Assembly (NCBI RefSeq): GCF_003049645.1
Contig: NZ_PYWK01000002.1
Span: 248,001-312,000, forward strand
Origin: Metasolibacillus fluoroglycofenilyticus
GTDB lineage: Bacteria > Bacillota > Bacilli > Bacillales_A > Planococcaceae
Reading direction: 5' to 3'
DNA: 64,000 nt
Shown here: one piece after another, positions 1 to 9,217 of the stretch
How the letters are laid out: every line of letters begins with the position of its first letter
Numbering within the stretch: position 1 is the first letter of the stretch
Position numbers and translations under genes: made by a program
Notes under the pieces: model-generated
Database searches by the model: none
What the model saw: only the letters and a program-made list of their open reading frames with translations
What the model was told of the DNA's origin: nothing

Positions 1-1615
1 CATTATATTTTTCAAGCATTGTTGTCCAGGAATCGATAACATCATCACTCCATTGATGCATCTTTTCAAAATCTTCATCAGACAATATTCCTCCGCCTTT
101 AAGAGCTAAAATTTCACTACTATTAACACCATTCTTAATAAGTTGCTTAATAGCATATTTAACTCTTCCCATACCACCTCCTTCTCTTTCTCTATCTAAA
201 TCTAATAATGTAATATTGGGTATTTTTAATTGATTTAAAAGTTTCCAAAAATGATTTACATGTCGACCGCCTAAAGGAACTACAGATATACCAACTGTGT
301 CTAAGTGATCCATATATAAACTAAGGAATTTTGGTATTAAAATTTCCTCACTATCGCCTTCTCCTAATACAACTAATGATGAAAAATACAATTCTGGATA
401 AGCTTTAATCGCTTCTTTAACATATTTATAGGATTCATCCTGTTTGTCAGGTAAAGTAATTTCCTTTGCAATAGTTGTCCCATTTTCAACTCTTAAATGA
501 CGTATTTCTGTAGGATCAATACGTTTAATAATAGATGGGCTATGAGAAGTTAACATTACTTGAGAATTATTTCTACTACGTATATTATTTAATTTTTTTA
601 TAACCTTACCTAAAAGATGTGGACTCACATGATTTTCTGGCTCTTCAACTAATATAAGCGTTAATGCCGGTGGATCAATATTTAATATTCGTTCATCTTC
701 AGCAACTCTAGTCTTTATTTCCATTATTGCTTCTTTTTCTAATTCTAATAGAGAGTCTATTAACGTTAAATAAAATAGAGATTTTAATCCATCACCTAGT
801 TCATCTACCTTAAATGCTTTTTCTGTATGTGTCGGAGTAAATTCTACTTCTAACTTTTTTAATATATTTTCCAAATCACTACTACCAAACTTTATATTAG
901 CTATATTGTATCTATGATCATTATGATAATTTTTCCATTGAGTAGAAATTATATCTTTTACTCTTGATACTCCAGATTGATTTGCTACTTCCTCATCTAG
1001 TTCGCGGATTTTAGCATTTATATTTTCTTTATCAGAGTCTTTCCAATTTATTTGGGTTAGAATTCTCCATAATATCGTCCCAGTAGCATTTTTCAATTGT
1101 TCAGATGGATTTCTAACTGCTGGAATATAAATAACTTGTATCTTATCTCTATCATGAGCTGAAATTGGTTTAAGTCCGTCTTCCCCTCTATTCACAACAT
1201 AATGGAACTTATAATCGATTATTCCTTCGGGAGAACTTCCTTTTTCATAACTCGCATCTAAACGTATAACAATATATGGATTTCCACCGGGTTGTTCTAC
1301 TCTAAAGCTTTCAAAATATTGAGCAATTCCATAATCATCCTCTTCTGCCCCTTCACCATCCTCATCAAAAAATTCAAAGTGAGCTTCTATGTAAAATTTA
1401 TTTTCCATAATTTCTTCTGAAGTTTTATCTAAAGGAATATGAAAATCAGATTTAGTTATTTTAGAGTTTCCAAACATCTTTTGCAGCGCACTCAATACAG
1501 TAGTTTTTCCTGAACTGTTATGACCTATAAAGGCTGTTAAATCTGAAATATGAATTATTGTGTCAGTTGGTCCAAAACTGCGGTAATTATTTAATACTAG
1601 TTTAGTTAATTTCAT
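1..1615 (-). CDS. OLD-family ATP-dependent endonuclease (ATPase + TOPRIM), 3' end outside the window
   Basis: Translating the minus strand from ATG at 1615 gives 538 open codons that run off the left edge, so the C-terminus is missing. A Walker A motif (GHNSSGKT) lies near residue 32. A Walker B/ABC-type motif (VEEPENHVSP) and an LTSHSP motif follow near residues 325-365. A TOPRIM start (VLGEGDSEE) and a DLDRE motif follow near 420-480. This order, SMC-like ATPase then TOPRIM, is that of OLD nucleases, including the GajA subunit of Gabija. An AAAGGG ribosome binding site precedes the start. The next gene downstream, where GajB (a UvrD-like helicase) would be, lies outside the window, so Gabija versus stand-alone OLD cannot be decided. 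It sits in a defence cluster. Family assignment is firm; system assignment is open. Confidence 0.88.
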   Translation of the reverse strand, partial: MKLTKLVLNNYRSFGPTDTIIHISDLTAFIGHNSSGKTTVLSALQKMFGNSKITKSDFHIPLDKTSEEIMENKFYIEAHFEFFDEDGEGAEEDDYGIAQYFESFRVEQPGGNPYIVIRLDASYEKGSSPEGIIDYKFHYVVNRGEDGLKPISAHDRDKIQVIYIPAVRNPSEQLKNATGTILWRILTQINWKDSDKENINAKIRELDEEVANQSGVSRVKDIISTQWKNYHNDHRYNIANIKFGSSDLENILKKLEVEFTPTHTEKAFKVDELGDGLKSLFYLTLIDSLLELEKEAIMEIKTRVAEDERILNIDPPALTLILVEEPENHVSPHLLGKVIKKLNNIRSRNNSQVMLTSHSPSIIKRIDPTEIRHLRVENGTTIAKEITLPDKQDESYKYVKEAIKAYPELYFSSLVVLGEGDSEEILIPKFLSLYMDHLDTVGISVVPLGGRHVNHFWKLLNQLKIPNITLLDLDREREGGGMGRVKYAIKQLIKNGVNSSEILALKGGGILSDEDFEKMHQWSDDVIDSWTTMLEKYN

Positions 1616-1722
1616 ACAAATCCCTTTCTCTTTACATTTTATTGATTTCAATTAAGGCATGGCTCCTATTTCAATTGTAAAATACAGAAGTTGCAGGAAT
1701 TGATCTATTCCCATTTTTCCCC
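1616..1722. other. Short intergenic region upstream of the OLD gene
   Basis: An AT-rich spacer between the OLD-type gene and the decayed DUF262 fragment. It contains the OLD ribosome binding site; no clear promoter or hairpin was recognised. Confidence 0.5.
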
Positions 1723-2280
1723 TTATTCCACTTCGACTTCTAAATCCCATGTATCAGCAGCAAACCCTGCATAGATGTAGAATTTTTTACAAGTCATATA
1801 TACTTTCCGTACTAAAATTCGCTTCTAATTAATAACCGTTTGGTAGTTGCTTAGCGCTACGCATACCTAGATTTTTCTACAGAAATTAATTGTATTTAAA
1901 AGTTCCTGGTAGTAGGTAAAATTACGTTGTAAATGAACATAATTCTATGTGCTAATACTTCTTTCCAAACCTTCACCTTAATAGTCTCATCACCTATAAA
2001 TAATAAGCGCGGCGTGCTACCCATGACATCATTATCTTTAACATCTGCAAGGTCAAAATTAGGCCGAGCAGAAATTAATTTTTCAAATAGCTTTTCTGTT
2101 CTTTAAATTATTGCTTGCTCGTTCGTTCCAATAGCTATACTTAACTAAATCTTTGTTCAATTCAAAATTGCTTTTACTATAGTTTTTTCTTTGTTGAAAA
2201 AGATTCGTTCGGCAGCTCTGAATTATATCCACTCAATGTTAAATTTCCGATTACATAAAGATATTTGGCATGACGCTCAC
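1723..2280 (-). pseudogene. Decayed second copy of the DUF262/DUF1524 gene 3' end
   Basis: The minus strand reads as a worn copy of roughly residues 475-659 of the intact DUF262/DUF1524 protein at 6709-8688. Matching stretches include VIGNLTLSGYNSEL, KSNFELNKDLV, PRLLFIGDETIKVKVW and the C-terminus WDLEVEVE followed by a stop at 1723-1725. Several frameshifts and stops separate these pieces, so it cannot make protein. The first two thirds of the gene are absent. It implies that a second DUF262-type gene once stood here, or that the 3' end was duplicated when the island was assembled. Confidence 0.85.
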
Positions 2281-2356
2281 AATGAAATTATCTAAAGTAG
2301 ATATAATTTCAGTAATTACCTATTTTTTTAATTTAGTTAATCTAATTTGTCTAAAT

Positions 2357-3753
2357 TCAAAGTAACCTTCTATGTACCTTCCCCCAATGCCTCTTAACCT
2401 GTTTCTTAATCAGGCTCTTCACTGGCAGCTGACACATTTTCTTATGTGCTTTATATGCATAGGTAACAAAATTTCCTCGCTTTTTATATTCAAATCCAAG
2501 ATGCGTATATAAATCATACAAAGACCTTTTTGATCCTGACCGTCCTGTAGCATATTCGATACGTTTTACTGTTTTGGCTTTGCGATATGCTCTGGTGTAA
2601 TAATTGAAAAGGCTTTTTTCCTTAATTGAATCATCTGTCCATCGGTCACAAACCCTAAGTAATCTAATTTAGATGGCTGTAATTGCTCATCTAGTATATT
2701 GTTACCATTCCATAATCGTATTTCTGTTTTTTCAGGTTGCACATCTAAACCATCACTTTTATATTTATCAATGATTCCAATTAATTTATTTAGGATTGTT
2801 GCGAATTCACCTTTATTTTGATTTTCAATAGGAATAATTACAATCAAGTCATCACAATACCGTCTATACATTGAATTAGCGGACTTTTTCTTGCACCACT
2901 CGCTTATTTCTTTATCAAAATCAATTAAATGCACATTAGAGCAAACTGCGCTCATACTTGATCCTTGTGGAATGCCATAAGAATCTGAGTTAGGGTTTGG
3001 TTTTAAATAATCCTTTTTAAATTCCCTAAATTCATTTGAAGTCATAATTCGATTAATTTCATATGTCTTGATTTTTTTATTTAATGTTCTTCCATACTTC
3101 GCTTCTAAAAACTTATCAATTTCTTCTCTATTTACATAAGTAAATTATGTAAGGTTCTTAAACACTTGATACCAATCTCGTTTTAAGATTTCTACACCAA
3201 AACCCTTCTTATATTCTGCTTCAATGTTTTATATGAAATATTATCAAAATACTTAGTAAAATCACTAGAGATGACAACTGCATTTTCTAATTTAAATAGA
3301 TGATTGAATACCTCAAACGCAAAATCAATATTATTTTTACCTAGTTTATTATTACGATATGCTATTACACTATCATCAATATGATTGTCAGCTGCATATC
3401 TTTTATAAGCATTGTTTAATAAGTCTCCGTAATATTTATAAATGTAGCCATCCTTATGAGCAGCATAAAAAATTTTACGTTTTTAGGTTTCCCTCGTTCT
3501 TTTCTTTTAGTTACTTGCCCCGATCATCAATTTCTTTAACCGTCACAAACCGTTTAAAATTCATTTCAAAATGTATAAATGGTAAAAAAGCATATGAAGC
3601 AACCCAATCCTCATTCAAAAGATTAGCTTTCATATGCCCTATATGTATTCGTTCATCAAAATGCAAATATCCTTTAGTCTTGTACTTCTTCCATTCAATA
3701 ATAGAAGAGCTAGAGAGGTTATGTAATTGATGTAGTCTATTACCCTGGTTCAT
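2357..3753 (-). pseudogene. Abi/DRT-like reverse transcriptase, frameshifted
   Basis: A roughly 465-codon reverse transcriptase can be rebuilt on the minus strand from ATG at 3753 (perfect AGGAGG site upstream) to TGA at 2357-2359. In order it shows an N-terminus with WVASYAFLPFIHFEMNFKR, IFYAAHKDGYIYKYY, motif A (SSDFTKYFDNI), the GIPQGSSMSAVCSNV motif, the catalytic YCDD box (YRRYCDDLIVI) and a basic C-terminal helix region. Frameshifts near 3520, 3470 and 3205 and an in-frame stop at 3145-3147 break it. The longest intact piece is 2566-3045, which keeps YCDD but not motif A. Sequence style fits the antiphage 'unknown group'/Abi reverse transcriptases (DRT, AbiA/AbiK-like), not group II introns: no maturase domain is seen. 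The exact subtype is not assigned. Confidence 0.85.
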
Positions 3754-4035
3754 AACCGGAAAACCTCCTAGCCTAATTTGGGGTCATCTATCAAAGACAG
3801 ATGCTCTGCTGACCACACGCTCCGTATAAAACGGCTTTGTTACTCTTAAAACACTACACTATAATTACCTTATGGAGATATTTACAATGTTGCTAAGTTT
3901 GTCTAGCTATTCAGAAGTCCAGCTTGTGCTGTTCTTAATAGAAATCACTAGGTTGCTTGTTGAGGTTCTAAATATTTATAACCTTGACAAGCGTGAAACT
4001 TAACACTCCTGCATCTATTTACACAGGACTTTTTA
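3754..4035 (-). ncRNA. Structured leader upstream of the reverse transcriptase (candidate RT-associated RNA)
   Basis: About 280 nt separate two overlapping TATAAT boxes (4036-4041 and 4044-4049, minus strand) from the RT start. The stretch has no open frame and folds locally: an 8-bp stem with a TTT loop (arms CATCTGTC and GATAGATG) near 3785-3805 and a small CCGT/ACGG hairpin near 3815-3827. Several DRT reverse transcriptases use an RNA encoded next to the RT gene. That this leader is such an RNA is inference; no -35 box was recognised. Confidence 0.35.
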
Positions 4036-4084
4036 ATTATACCATTATATAACATAAAAATAAAATTTAGTAACCAAATAAGGA

Positions 4085-4813
4085 CTATAGATCCTTCTCA
4101 ATCAACAGTCTCCTAAAATTAGAAAAACAGACTTTTTCAAATTCATCGACTTCTTTACTTAAAGAAGTATAAAAATTAGGAATGTCTTTTGGATAAATAG
4201 GTTTTCGATTAATTCGAGCAAACGGTCCATCCGTTTCAAAAAGCATTTGTCTAAGTGGAATATGAGCAATTATATTTAATCCATTTTTAGTCATTAACAT
4301 TTTCGGATTTATAGAAAAATAGTACCCCTTTTCAACAGCTTGCTTCAAAACACTAATCTTCCCCGTATACCAATGAAAAATAGCATGTTTAACTTCATTT
4401 TCAAGCAAAATATCCAGCACTTCTCTCTCTGCACCTTTACTATGGATAGTATATATTCGACCTTTATTAAAACTCGGACTAGTGACGTAACGAAAAGCCT
4501 CTATTTGAATACTTTTTTCTCTATCGCTTATTCCAGAAAAAAAATCTAGTCCTACCTCACCAACATATCTCGTAGTAGCAATATATTTTTCAAAAAGCTT
4601 TTTATTTAACACGTACTCATTTGAAACTTGTGGATGATACCCTAAACAAAGTCTAATATATTTAAAGTTTGAAAATGTAGACAGATGCTTCTCATATAAC
4701 TCAGGCAAATTGGTTACAAACATTGTGTAAATTTTATTCTTTTCATACTCTAAGGCCAAATCATACGGATTAGGATAAAAATCAATATGCACGTGCGTAT
4801 CGATGTAAGTCAT
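4085..4813 (-). CDS. qatD: TatD-family metal-dependent hydrolase, QatD-like
   Basis: A TatD-type TIM-barrel hydrolase of 242 aa from ATG at 4813. The upstream in-frame TTG at 4846 is a poorer start. The metal ligands are visible: THVHID near the N-terminus, GEVGLD, the histidine of IHSKG, FHWYTG and the aspartate of FETDGP. TatD proteins are DNases or general phosphoesterases; in the antiphage Qat system QatD is the TatD component. The gene overlaps the end of the QueC-like gene by 32 bp, so it is in the same translationally linked unit. Family is firm; the Qat role rests on the neighbour order B-C-D. Confidence 0.85.
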   Translation of the reverse strand: MTYIDTHVHIDFYPNPYDLALEYEKNKIYTMFVTNLPELYEKHLSTFSNFKYIRLCLGYHPQVSNEYVLNKKLFEKYIATTRYVGEVGLDFFSGISDREKSIQIEAFRYVTSPSFNKGRIYTIHSKGAEREVLDILLENEVKHAIFHWYTGKISVLKQAVEKGYYFSINPKMLMTKNGLNIIAHIPLRQMLFETDGPFARINRKPIYPKDIPNFYTSLSKEVDEFEKVCFSNFRRLLIEKDL

Positions 4814-6002
4814 ACTTTTCCATATACCTTTCAAATTCTTTAGCAAACGTATTTAGCATGCCATTCGTTTTAACTAAATAATCTGCCTCATCATAATACC
4901 TTGGCTTAATATTTAACTCACCAAATATCTCATTGTTTCTTATGAGTTCCACATATTTTTGAAAGTATTGCATATTAGAAATAAATTCATAATAATATAA
5001 ATCCGGTTCAAAATTCTTAGCGTCATAATCAAAGTAATACGAACAATCAAATTGTTCATTGTCATAAGCAGCCATTGAAATTTTTCTCAAAATACAAGGA
5101 ATACATACTCCACATTGTCCTTCATGTACTTTAAGAACATCTGATCTCCCCGCTCCGCAAGTGAACGAATCTTGAATTACATTTTTAAATTCTAAATCCA
5201 TTTCATTTATTGACTCACCTTTAGTTTTATATATAAACGGATGATTTACTTGTATATTGATATTTAACTCCGATAATAGATTATTATATTCGAATATCGT
5301 TTTAGGATGAGTCGTCTTTGTTGTAAATCTACCATAAAGGTTTGGATTTAATGTTAATACTCCATTTTCATAAAGGTTAACCTGATCAGATTGATTATAA
5401 TATGCCTTAGCTACCGCTAAAGAAAAATAGAGTAATGAACGGGTTGCTTGTGTATAGTGTTGTTTCTTATCAACTGGTTTTTCTATCAAAATTATATCCG
5501 GCGTAGGATTCAATTTTTCCTTGTAAAAATTAGCTAAGAGCCTTTGTTTAGTTGCTTCTTCACGTTTATTTAAAAATCCAATATAATCACTAGAAATTTC
5601 ATTTTTGAAATTATAATACGCCCCAGTTAAAGAATCTAATCCTCCTGAAAATAAACTAACAATTCGTTTATTAGGACTGTCTAATGACAATTTAAGCTGT
5701 GTTTCTTTTTTTTCCATTAAATCTTCATTAAACAGTCTAAAAGAAATTTGATAGTCTTCATCAGAAACCCATTTTAATAAATGTTTAATTTTGTCAGTTA
5801 AATCCCGCCAAACTTCCACTTGAAAAACTGGAATTTCAATAACTAGCTTTGTTTTCCTAGCTGTTACAGATACATCAGCACAATAAATTGCCCCCATTAC
5901 GGTAATTAAATCAACAATAGTTTTATCATTGCTATTAGAATATTCGATTTCAAAATCCGGCATCAATTGAAGGTGTAAGTTTTCATTTACTAAACTCTTC
6001 AT
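4782..6002 (-). CDS. qatC: QueC-like PP-loop ATPase, QatC-like
   Basis: 406 aa. The PP-loop (SGGLDS, about residues 118-123) is that of QueC-type 7-cyano-7-deazaguanine synthases, and a zinc-binding cysteine set lies near residues 283-303 (TCGAG, then QCGVCIPC). It carries about 115 N-terminal residues and a C-terminal extension that housekeeping QueC (about 220 aa) lacks, as expected for QatC. No queuosine genes are nearby. The start abuts the QatB-like stop and the end overlaps the TatD gene. Known: QatABCD is an antiphage system of ATPase, QatB, QueC-like and TatD proteins. Inferred: this is its QatC. Confidence 0.88.
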   Translation of the reverse strand: MKSLVNENLHLQLMPDFEIEYSNSNDKTIVDLITVMGAIYCADVSVTARKTKLVIEIPVFQVEVWRDLTDKIKHLLKWVSDEDYQISFRLFNEDLMEKKETQLKLSLDSPNKRIVSLFSGGLDSLTGAYYNFKNEISSDYIGFLNKREEATKQRLLANFYKEKLNPTPDIILIEKPVDKKQHYTQATRSLLYFSLAVAKAYYNQSDQVNLYENGVLTLNPNLYGRFTTKTTHPKTIFEYNNLLSELNINIQVNHPFIYKTKGESINEMDLEFKNVIQDSFTCGAGRSDVLKVHEGQCGVCIPCILRKISMAAYDNEQFDCSYYFDYDAKNFEPDLYYYEFISNMQYFQKYVELIRNNEIFGELNIKPRYYDEADYLVKTNGMLNTFAKEFERYMEKYDLHRYARAY

Positions 6003-6643
6003 TAGAACTCACCAAATGACACATTTCCAGCAGCTTCAACAACTGATTTTAGTACTTGTTTGAATTCCAGTTCTTTTGCTATATATTGTTCGATTTTACG
6101 TTGCGTTTCATTATCTATAATTTGATTTGAGACATTATTAACCATTAAGCCGATGTCTTCGTAATTTAGTTCATCATAAACTTCTTTCAATGTATCATGT
6201 AACTCACCTATCAGTATTTGCTTAATTACATTAAATAATAATTTTTTAATAAAACTGTTTAAATCCAAATCCTCATTTTTTAAACAGTCTGTCATTGTAA
6301 TTTTAAAGCTTCTTTCCAAAAGAGCTTTATTTACAAATAAATTATCCTCACTATCTATTAAATCTAATATATGGTTTACAAAGTGTTCAATGGTAATTGG
6401 GTCATTTTTTATTTCTTCCTTTGAAACCCCATTAAATCCCCCAGTACTTAATACATCAAATTGATTAAAAATAATACCTATGCATTTATTCAATGTAGGC
6501 TCTTCTAAAAATTCAGAATTAATTCTTTTCAAAGTAAGAATTTTCTTTGTTACATCAGGAGTTTTATCGTTAATTTTCTCGACAGGTACATCATGAAGCA
6601 TCTCCTTGATTGCTTTATTAAGCTTTCTTTTTGAAGTTCCCAT
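6002..6643 (-). CDS. qatB: QatB-like protein of the defence cassette
   Basis: 213 aa starting MGTSKRK from ATG at 6643, preceded at 6 nt by AAAGGTGA; a GTG two codons upstream is a poorer start. The protein is acidic, helical and has no enzyme motif that I can recognise. Assignment rests on position directly before the QueC-like gene and on the MGTS N-terminus common in QatB proteins; the rest of the sequence does not give a clear family by eye. No QatA-type P-loop ATPase precedes it: the gene 59 bp upstream is the DUF262/DUF1524 protein. Confidence 0.65.
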   Translation of the reverse strand: MGTSKRKLNKAIKEMLHDVPVEKINDKTPDVTKKILTLKRINSEFLEEPTLNKCIGIIFNQFDVLSTGGFNGVSKEEIKNDPITIEHFVNHILDLIDSEDNLFVNKALLERSFKITMTDCLKNEDLDLNSFIKKLLFNVIKQILIGELHDTLKEVYDELNYEDIGLMVNNVSNQIIDNETQRKIEQYIAKELEFKQVLKSVVEAAGNVSFGEF

Positions 6644-6708
6644 AAACACTCACCTTTTCTATATGATAAAAAACGATATTTTTCTAAACATAATTGAACC
6701 AAATATTT

Positions 6709-8688
6709 TTACTTAACTTCAACCTCTACACCCCACGCATCAGCATCAAATCCGGCATCAATAAATAATTTCTTACATGTCGTGTAGATACTTTTCGCAC
6801 TGAAATTTGCTTCTACAAAATGTCCATTCGGTAGTTGCTTGGCGCTTCGCATTTCCGTATTCTTTTCTACTGAAATTAGCAGCGATCTTGTTTGCAACAA
6901 TTCCTGATAGTAATTTGGCTTGTATTTATAAATAAACATAACAGTATGTTCTAGCACCTCCCGCCAAACCTTAACCTTAATCGTTTCATCACCAATAAAT
7001 AATAAACGTGGCGAGCTTCCGGTTACATCATTGCCTTTGACGCTATCCAATCCAAAATAAGGCCATGCTAAAATGAAGCTTTCATATAATTTTTCCGCTC
7101 GATTATTAATTGCTTGTTCATCCCAAGCACTGTAATTAACAAGGTCTTTATTTAACTCAAAATTGCTCTTGCCGTAATATTTTTTCTTCGTTTCAAATGG
7201 TTCGTTGGATAGCTCTGAATTGTAACCAGTTAGAGTTAAATTTCCGATAACATGTAAATACTTTTCATGAACATCTTCGAAATTAGCACCTAATTCTTTT
7301 TTCCAAGCCTCAGTTAATGTCTGTGGCATGATATGTTCGAGAGTCGCCTTAGATAAATCTACTTTTTCCTTATGACCATAAGTTTCTTCAAGTACACTTA
7401 AAATAAACTTACATTTTTCTCGCTTATCTCCACCTCCATATAGCGGCGAATGTTTTAGTTCATGAAGTACTTCTGTATCCTTTGGGTAACCTCTCACTTG
7501 TAAAAATGCTTTTAATTCTTGAATAGAATCCGCTTCACTATATGGTTTTAACTGATTGTATAAAGAACCAAACATTTTATTTAATGGTTTTGATTCGATA
7601 TTGCAAACATATCGTCTAACAATAAAATTATTAATAATCGATAAAATTTCAATGAATTGTTCCAAATTGTATTTCTTTACATCAAAATCACGATAAACAT
7701 ACAATAAAAATGGAAATGCAGTACGTGCTTCAAACTGTTGAATTCGCTTTAAATAATATTGGATTTTTTCATTAGATTCTTTTTCTGGATGTAGTAATTT
7801 ATCATAATATGTTGCAAATACAGCCAACTCTTTCAAATAATCAATGACATTTGCTTTATCTGCTTGCTGCTTTAATTTCACATAAACATCTTTCTTTTTA
7901 ACATTTAAATTTACGCCCATTAAAAAATGTCTGATGAACTCCGTTAAGGAATCTCCTAAATTTGTTTGCATCGGCAACCAATAGCCTTTATACATTTCTT
8001 CTTGCTCTGATGTTTCAATACGCATAAATAAGTAGTTTCTTATTAAATCTGCTTCTGTTAAAGGTTGTCCTTTTGCATTTAAGCTTTCAAATACTAAATA
8101 AGGGTTATCATCTGGAGACAATACAATACTAACTAATGAAAGATTATGTAAAACCCCATTCTTCAACTGCTCTACATCAATCGTTGAATCATCGAGTTTA
8201 TTTTTGAAATAGTTATAACCTTTAACAAGCCCACTATTCTGATCTACAGCTGTAACTTCATTTTTTATAATTCTTTTAAATACGTCTTTATCGACTTGTG
8301 TTGGTAGTAATTTAAAGTATTCTTCGCCCTTTTTAAAGCGATTCACAAGCATCGTTTCATTAATTTCAGCAGCTAATTCGGATAAGCCCTCTTCCTCTGC
8401 TTTGTCACGAATAACACTTAATAGGACAAGTAATGTCGTTAATCGTTGTTGGCCATCAATAACTACAAATTGTTGGACGCCCGTAGGATTTGCATTTACG
8501 GGTATAGATACGATTGATCCGATAAAGTGATTTTCATATTGCTGCTCCTCATCAACTAACTCCATTAAATCTTCCCATAAAGTTAACCATTGCTTTTGAT
8601 CCCAGCTATATGTACGTTGAAACATTGGTATTATATATTGTTTCGAACCTTCAATTATTTCTTGTAAATTTGTTTCATTTGCTTTCAC
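6709..8688 (-). CDS. DUF262/DUF1524 protein, GmrSD-like nuclease
   Basis: 659 aa from GTG at 8688 with GGAG upstream. The N-terminal DUF262 (ParB/Srx-like NTPase) domain shows FQRTYSW (23-29) and DGQQR (78-82). FESLNAKGQPLTEADLIRNY (about 200-219) is typical of the family. The DUF1524 HNH-type nuclease domain shows EHIMPQ (451-456) and IGNLTLTGYNSELSN (481-495). About 95 further residues form a C-terminal domain also present in the decayed copy at 1723-2280. Single-chain DUF262-DUF1524 proteins include type IV restriction enzymes of the GmrSD kind that cut modified DNA. The gene lies 59 bp before the QatB-like gene on the same strand with no terminator seen between, so one transcript is likely. 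Confidence 0.9.
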   Translation of the reverse strand: MKANETNLQEIIEGSKQYIIPMFQRTYSWDQKQWLTLWEDLMELVDEEQQYENHFIGSIVSIPVNANPTGVQQFVVIDGQQRLTTLLVLLSVIRDKAEEEGLSELAAEINETMLVNRFKKGEEYFKLLPTQVDKDVFKRIIKNEVTAVDQNSGLVKGYNYFKNKLDDSTIDVEQLKNGVLHNLSLVSIVLSPDDNPYLVFESLNAKGQPLTEADLIRNYLFMRIETSEQEEMYKGYWLPMQTNLGDSLTEFIRHFLMGVNLNVKKKDVYVKLKQQADKANVIDYLKELAVFATYYDKLLHPEKESNEKIQYYLKRIQQFEARTAFPFLLYVYRDFDVKKYNLEQFIEILSIINNFIVRRYVCNIESKPLNKMFGSLYNQLKPYSEADSIQELKAFLQVRGYPKDTEVLHELKHSPLYGGGDKREKCKFILSVLEETYGHKEKVDLSKATLEHIMPQTLTEAWKKELGANFEDVHEKYLHVIGNLTLTGYNSELSNEPFETKKKYYGKSNFELNKDLVNYSAWDEQAINNRAEKLYESFILAWPYFGLDSVKGNDVTGSSPRLLFIGDETIKVKVWREVLEHTVMFIYKYKPNYYQELLQTRSLLISVEKNTEMRSAKQLPNGHFVEANFSAKSIYTTCKKLFIDAGFDADAWGVEVEVK

Positions 8689-8753
8689 TTAAATCACTCC
8701 AAATTTATAGTGTGGGCTAAAATAACCCTGCCTAAAACGAACCTTTTTCAATA

Positions 8754-8759
8754 ATTATA
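8754..8759 (-). promoter_or_regulatory. -10 box candidate for the DUF262-Qat unit
   Basis: A TATAAT on the minus strand lies 66 bp before the GTG of the DUF262 gene and after the terminator at 8789-8823. No good -35 box was found at the expected distance, so this is a weak call. Confidence 0.3.
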
Positions 8760-8788
8760 TTTTACCATATTTTTCACTTAATTATACA

Positions 8789-8823
8789 GAAAACAGAAGA
8801 TGAATAATTACACCTTCTGTTTT
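8789..8823 (-). terminator. Hairpin terminator after the SMI1/KNR4 gene
   Basis: Ten-base arms AAAACAGAAG and CTTCTGTTTT flank a 14-nt loop, just after the stop of the immunity gene. It separates the toxin-immunity unit from the DUF262-Qat unit. Confidence 0.75.
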
Positions 8824-8830
8824 GAAATTC

Positions 8831-9217
8831 TTATATTAAACTTAAAATATACTCGGCCGTAGAACTCAATAAATTTTTAAAGTCCCCATTTTTATATTCA
8901 TATACATTATCATTTTTATCTACAACAATTAATATCCCATCAATCCCCAAATCTTGAATGACAATAAATGAATCTAATACACCCTTTGCTAAATCACGTT
9001 CTTTTAATGTTGTTTCCACAACATTTGAATATCCCTCTACTCCTAAACCGAATATTTCATCTGAACCAATATCAACACTACCAAATGCAGATAAAATTTC
9101 TCGATATGTTTTAGGAAAAGTCATTCCTAATTTTTGTTCAGTATCACTAATTTCTTGATCACTTACACCGTTATAAATATCTGCATGACTTTGTTTAATT
9201 TCTTCAATAAATGTCAT
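8831..9217 (-). CDS. SMI1/KNR4 (SUKH) family immunity protein
   Basis: 128 aa with the SUKH-family layout: a helical N-terminus, FPKTYREILSAFG near residues 34-46, and a strand-rich centre (SFIVIQDLGIDGILIVVDKNDNVYEY). Such proteins act in the cytoplasm as immunity to nuclease toxins with HNH-type domains. The start overlaps the last base of the toxin remnant's stop, the usual toxin-then-immunity order. It is intact although the toxin is broken. Confidence 0.85.
   Translation of the reverse strand: MTFIEEIKQSHADIYNGVSDQEISDTEQKLGMTFPKTYREILSAFGSVDIGSDEIFGLGVEGYSNVVETTLKERDLAKGVLDSFIVIQDLGIDGILIVVDKNDNVYEYKNGDFKNLLSSTAEYILSLI

Noticed and set aside
3359-3730. 123-codon plus-strand frame
   Set aside because: It is the complement of the reverse transcriptase pseudogene, whose RT motifs explain the region.
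4782-6002. Housekeeping queuosine gene queC
   Set aside because: The protein is nearly twice QueC length, lacks queD/queE neighbours, and lies next to TatD and QatB-like genes.
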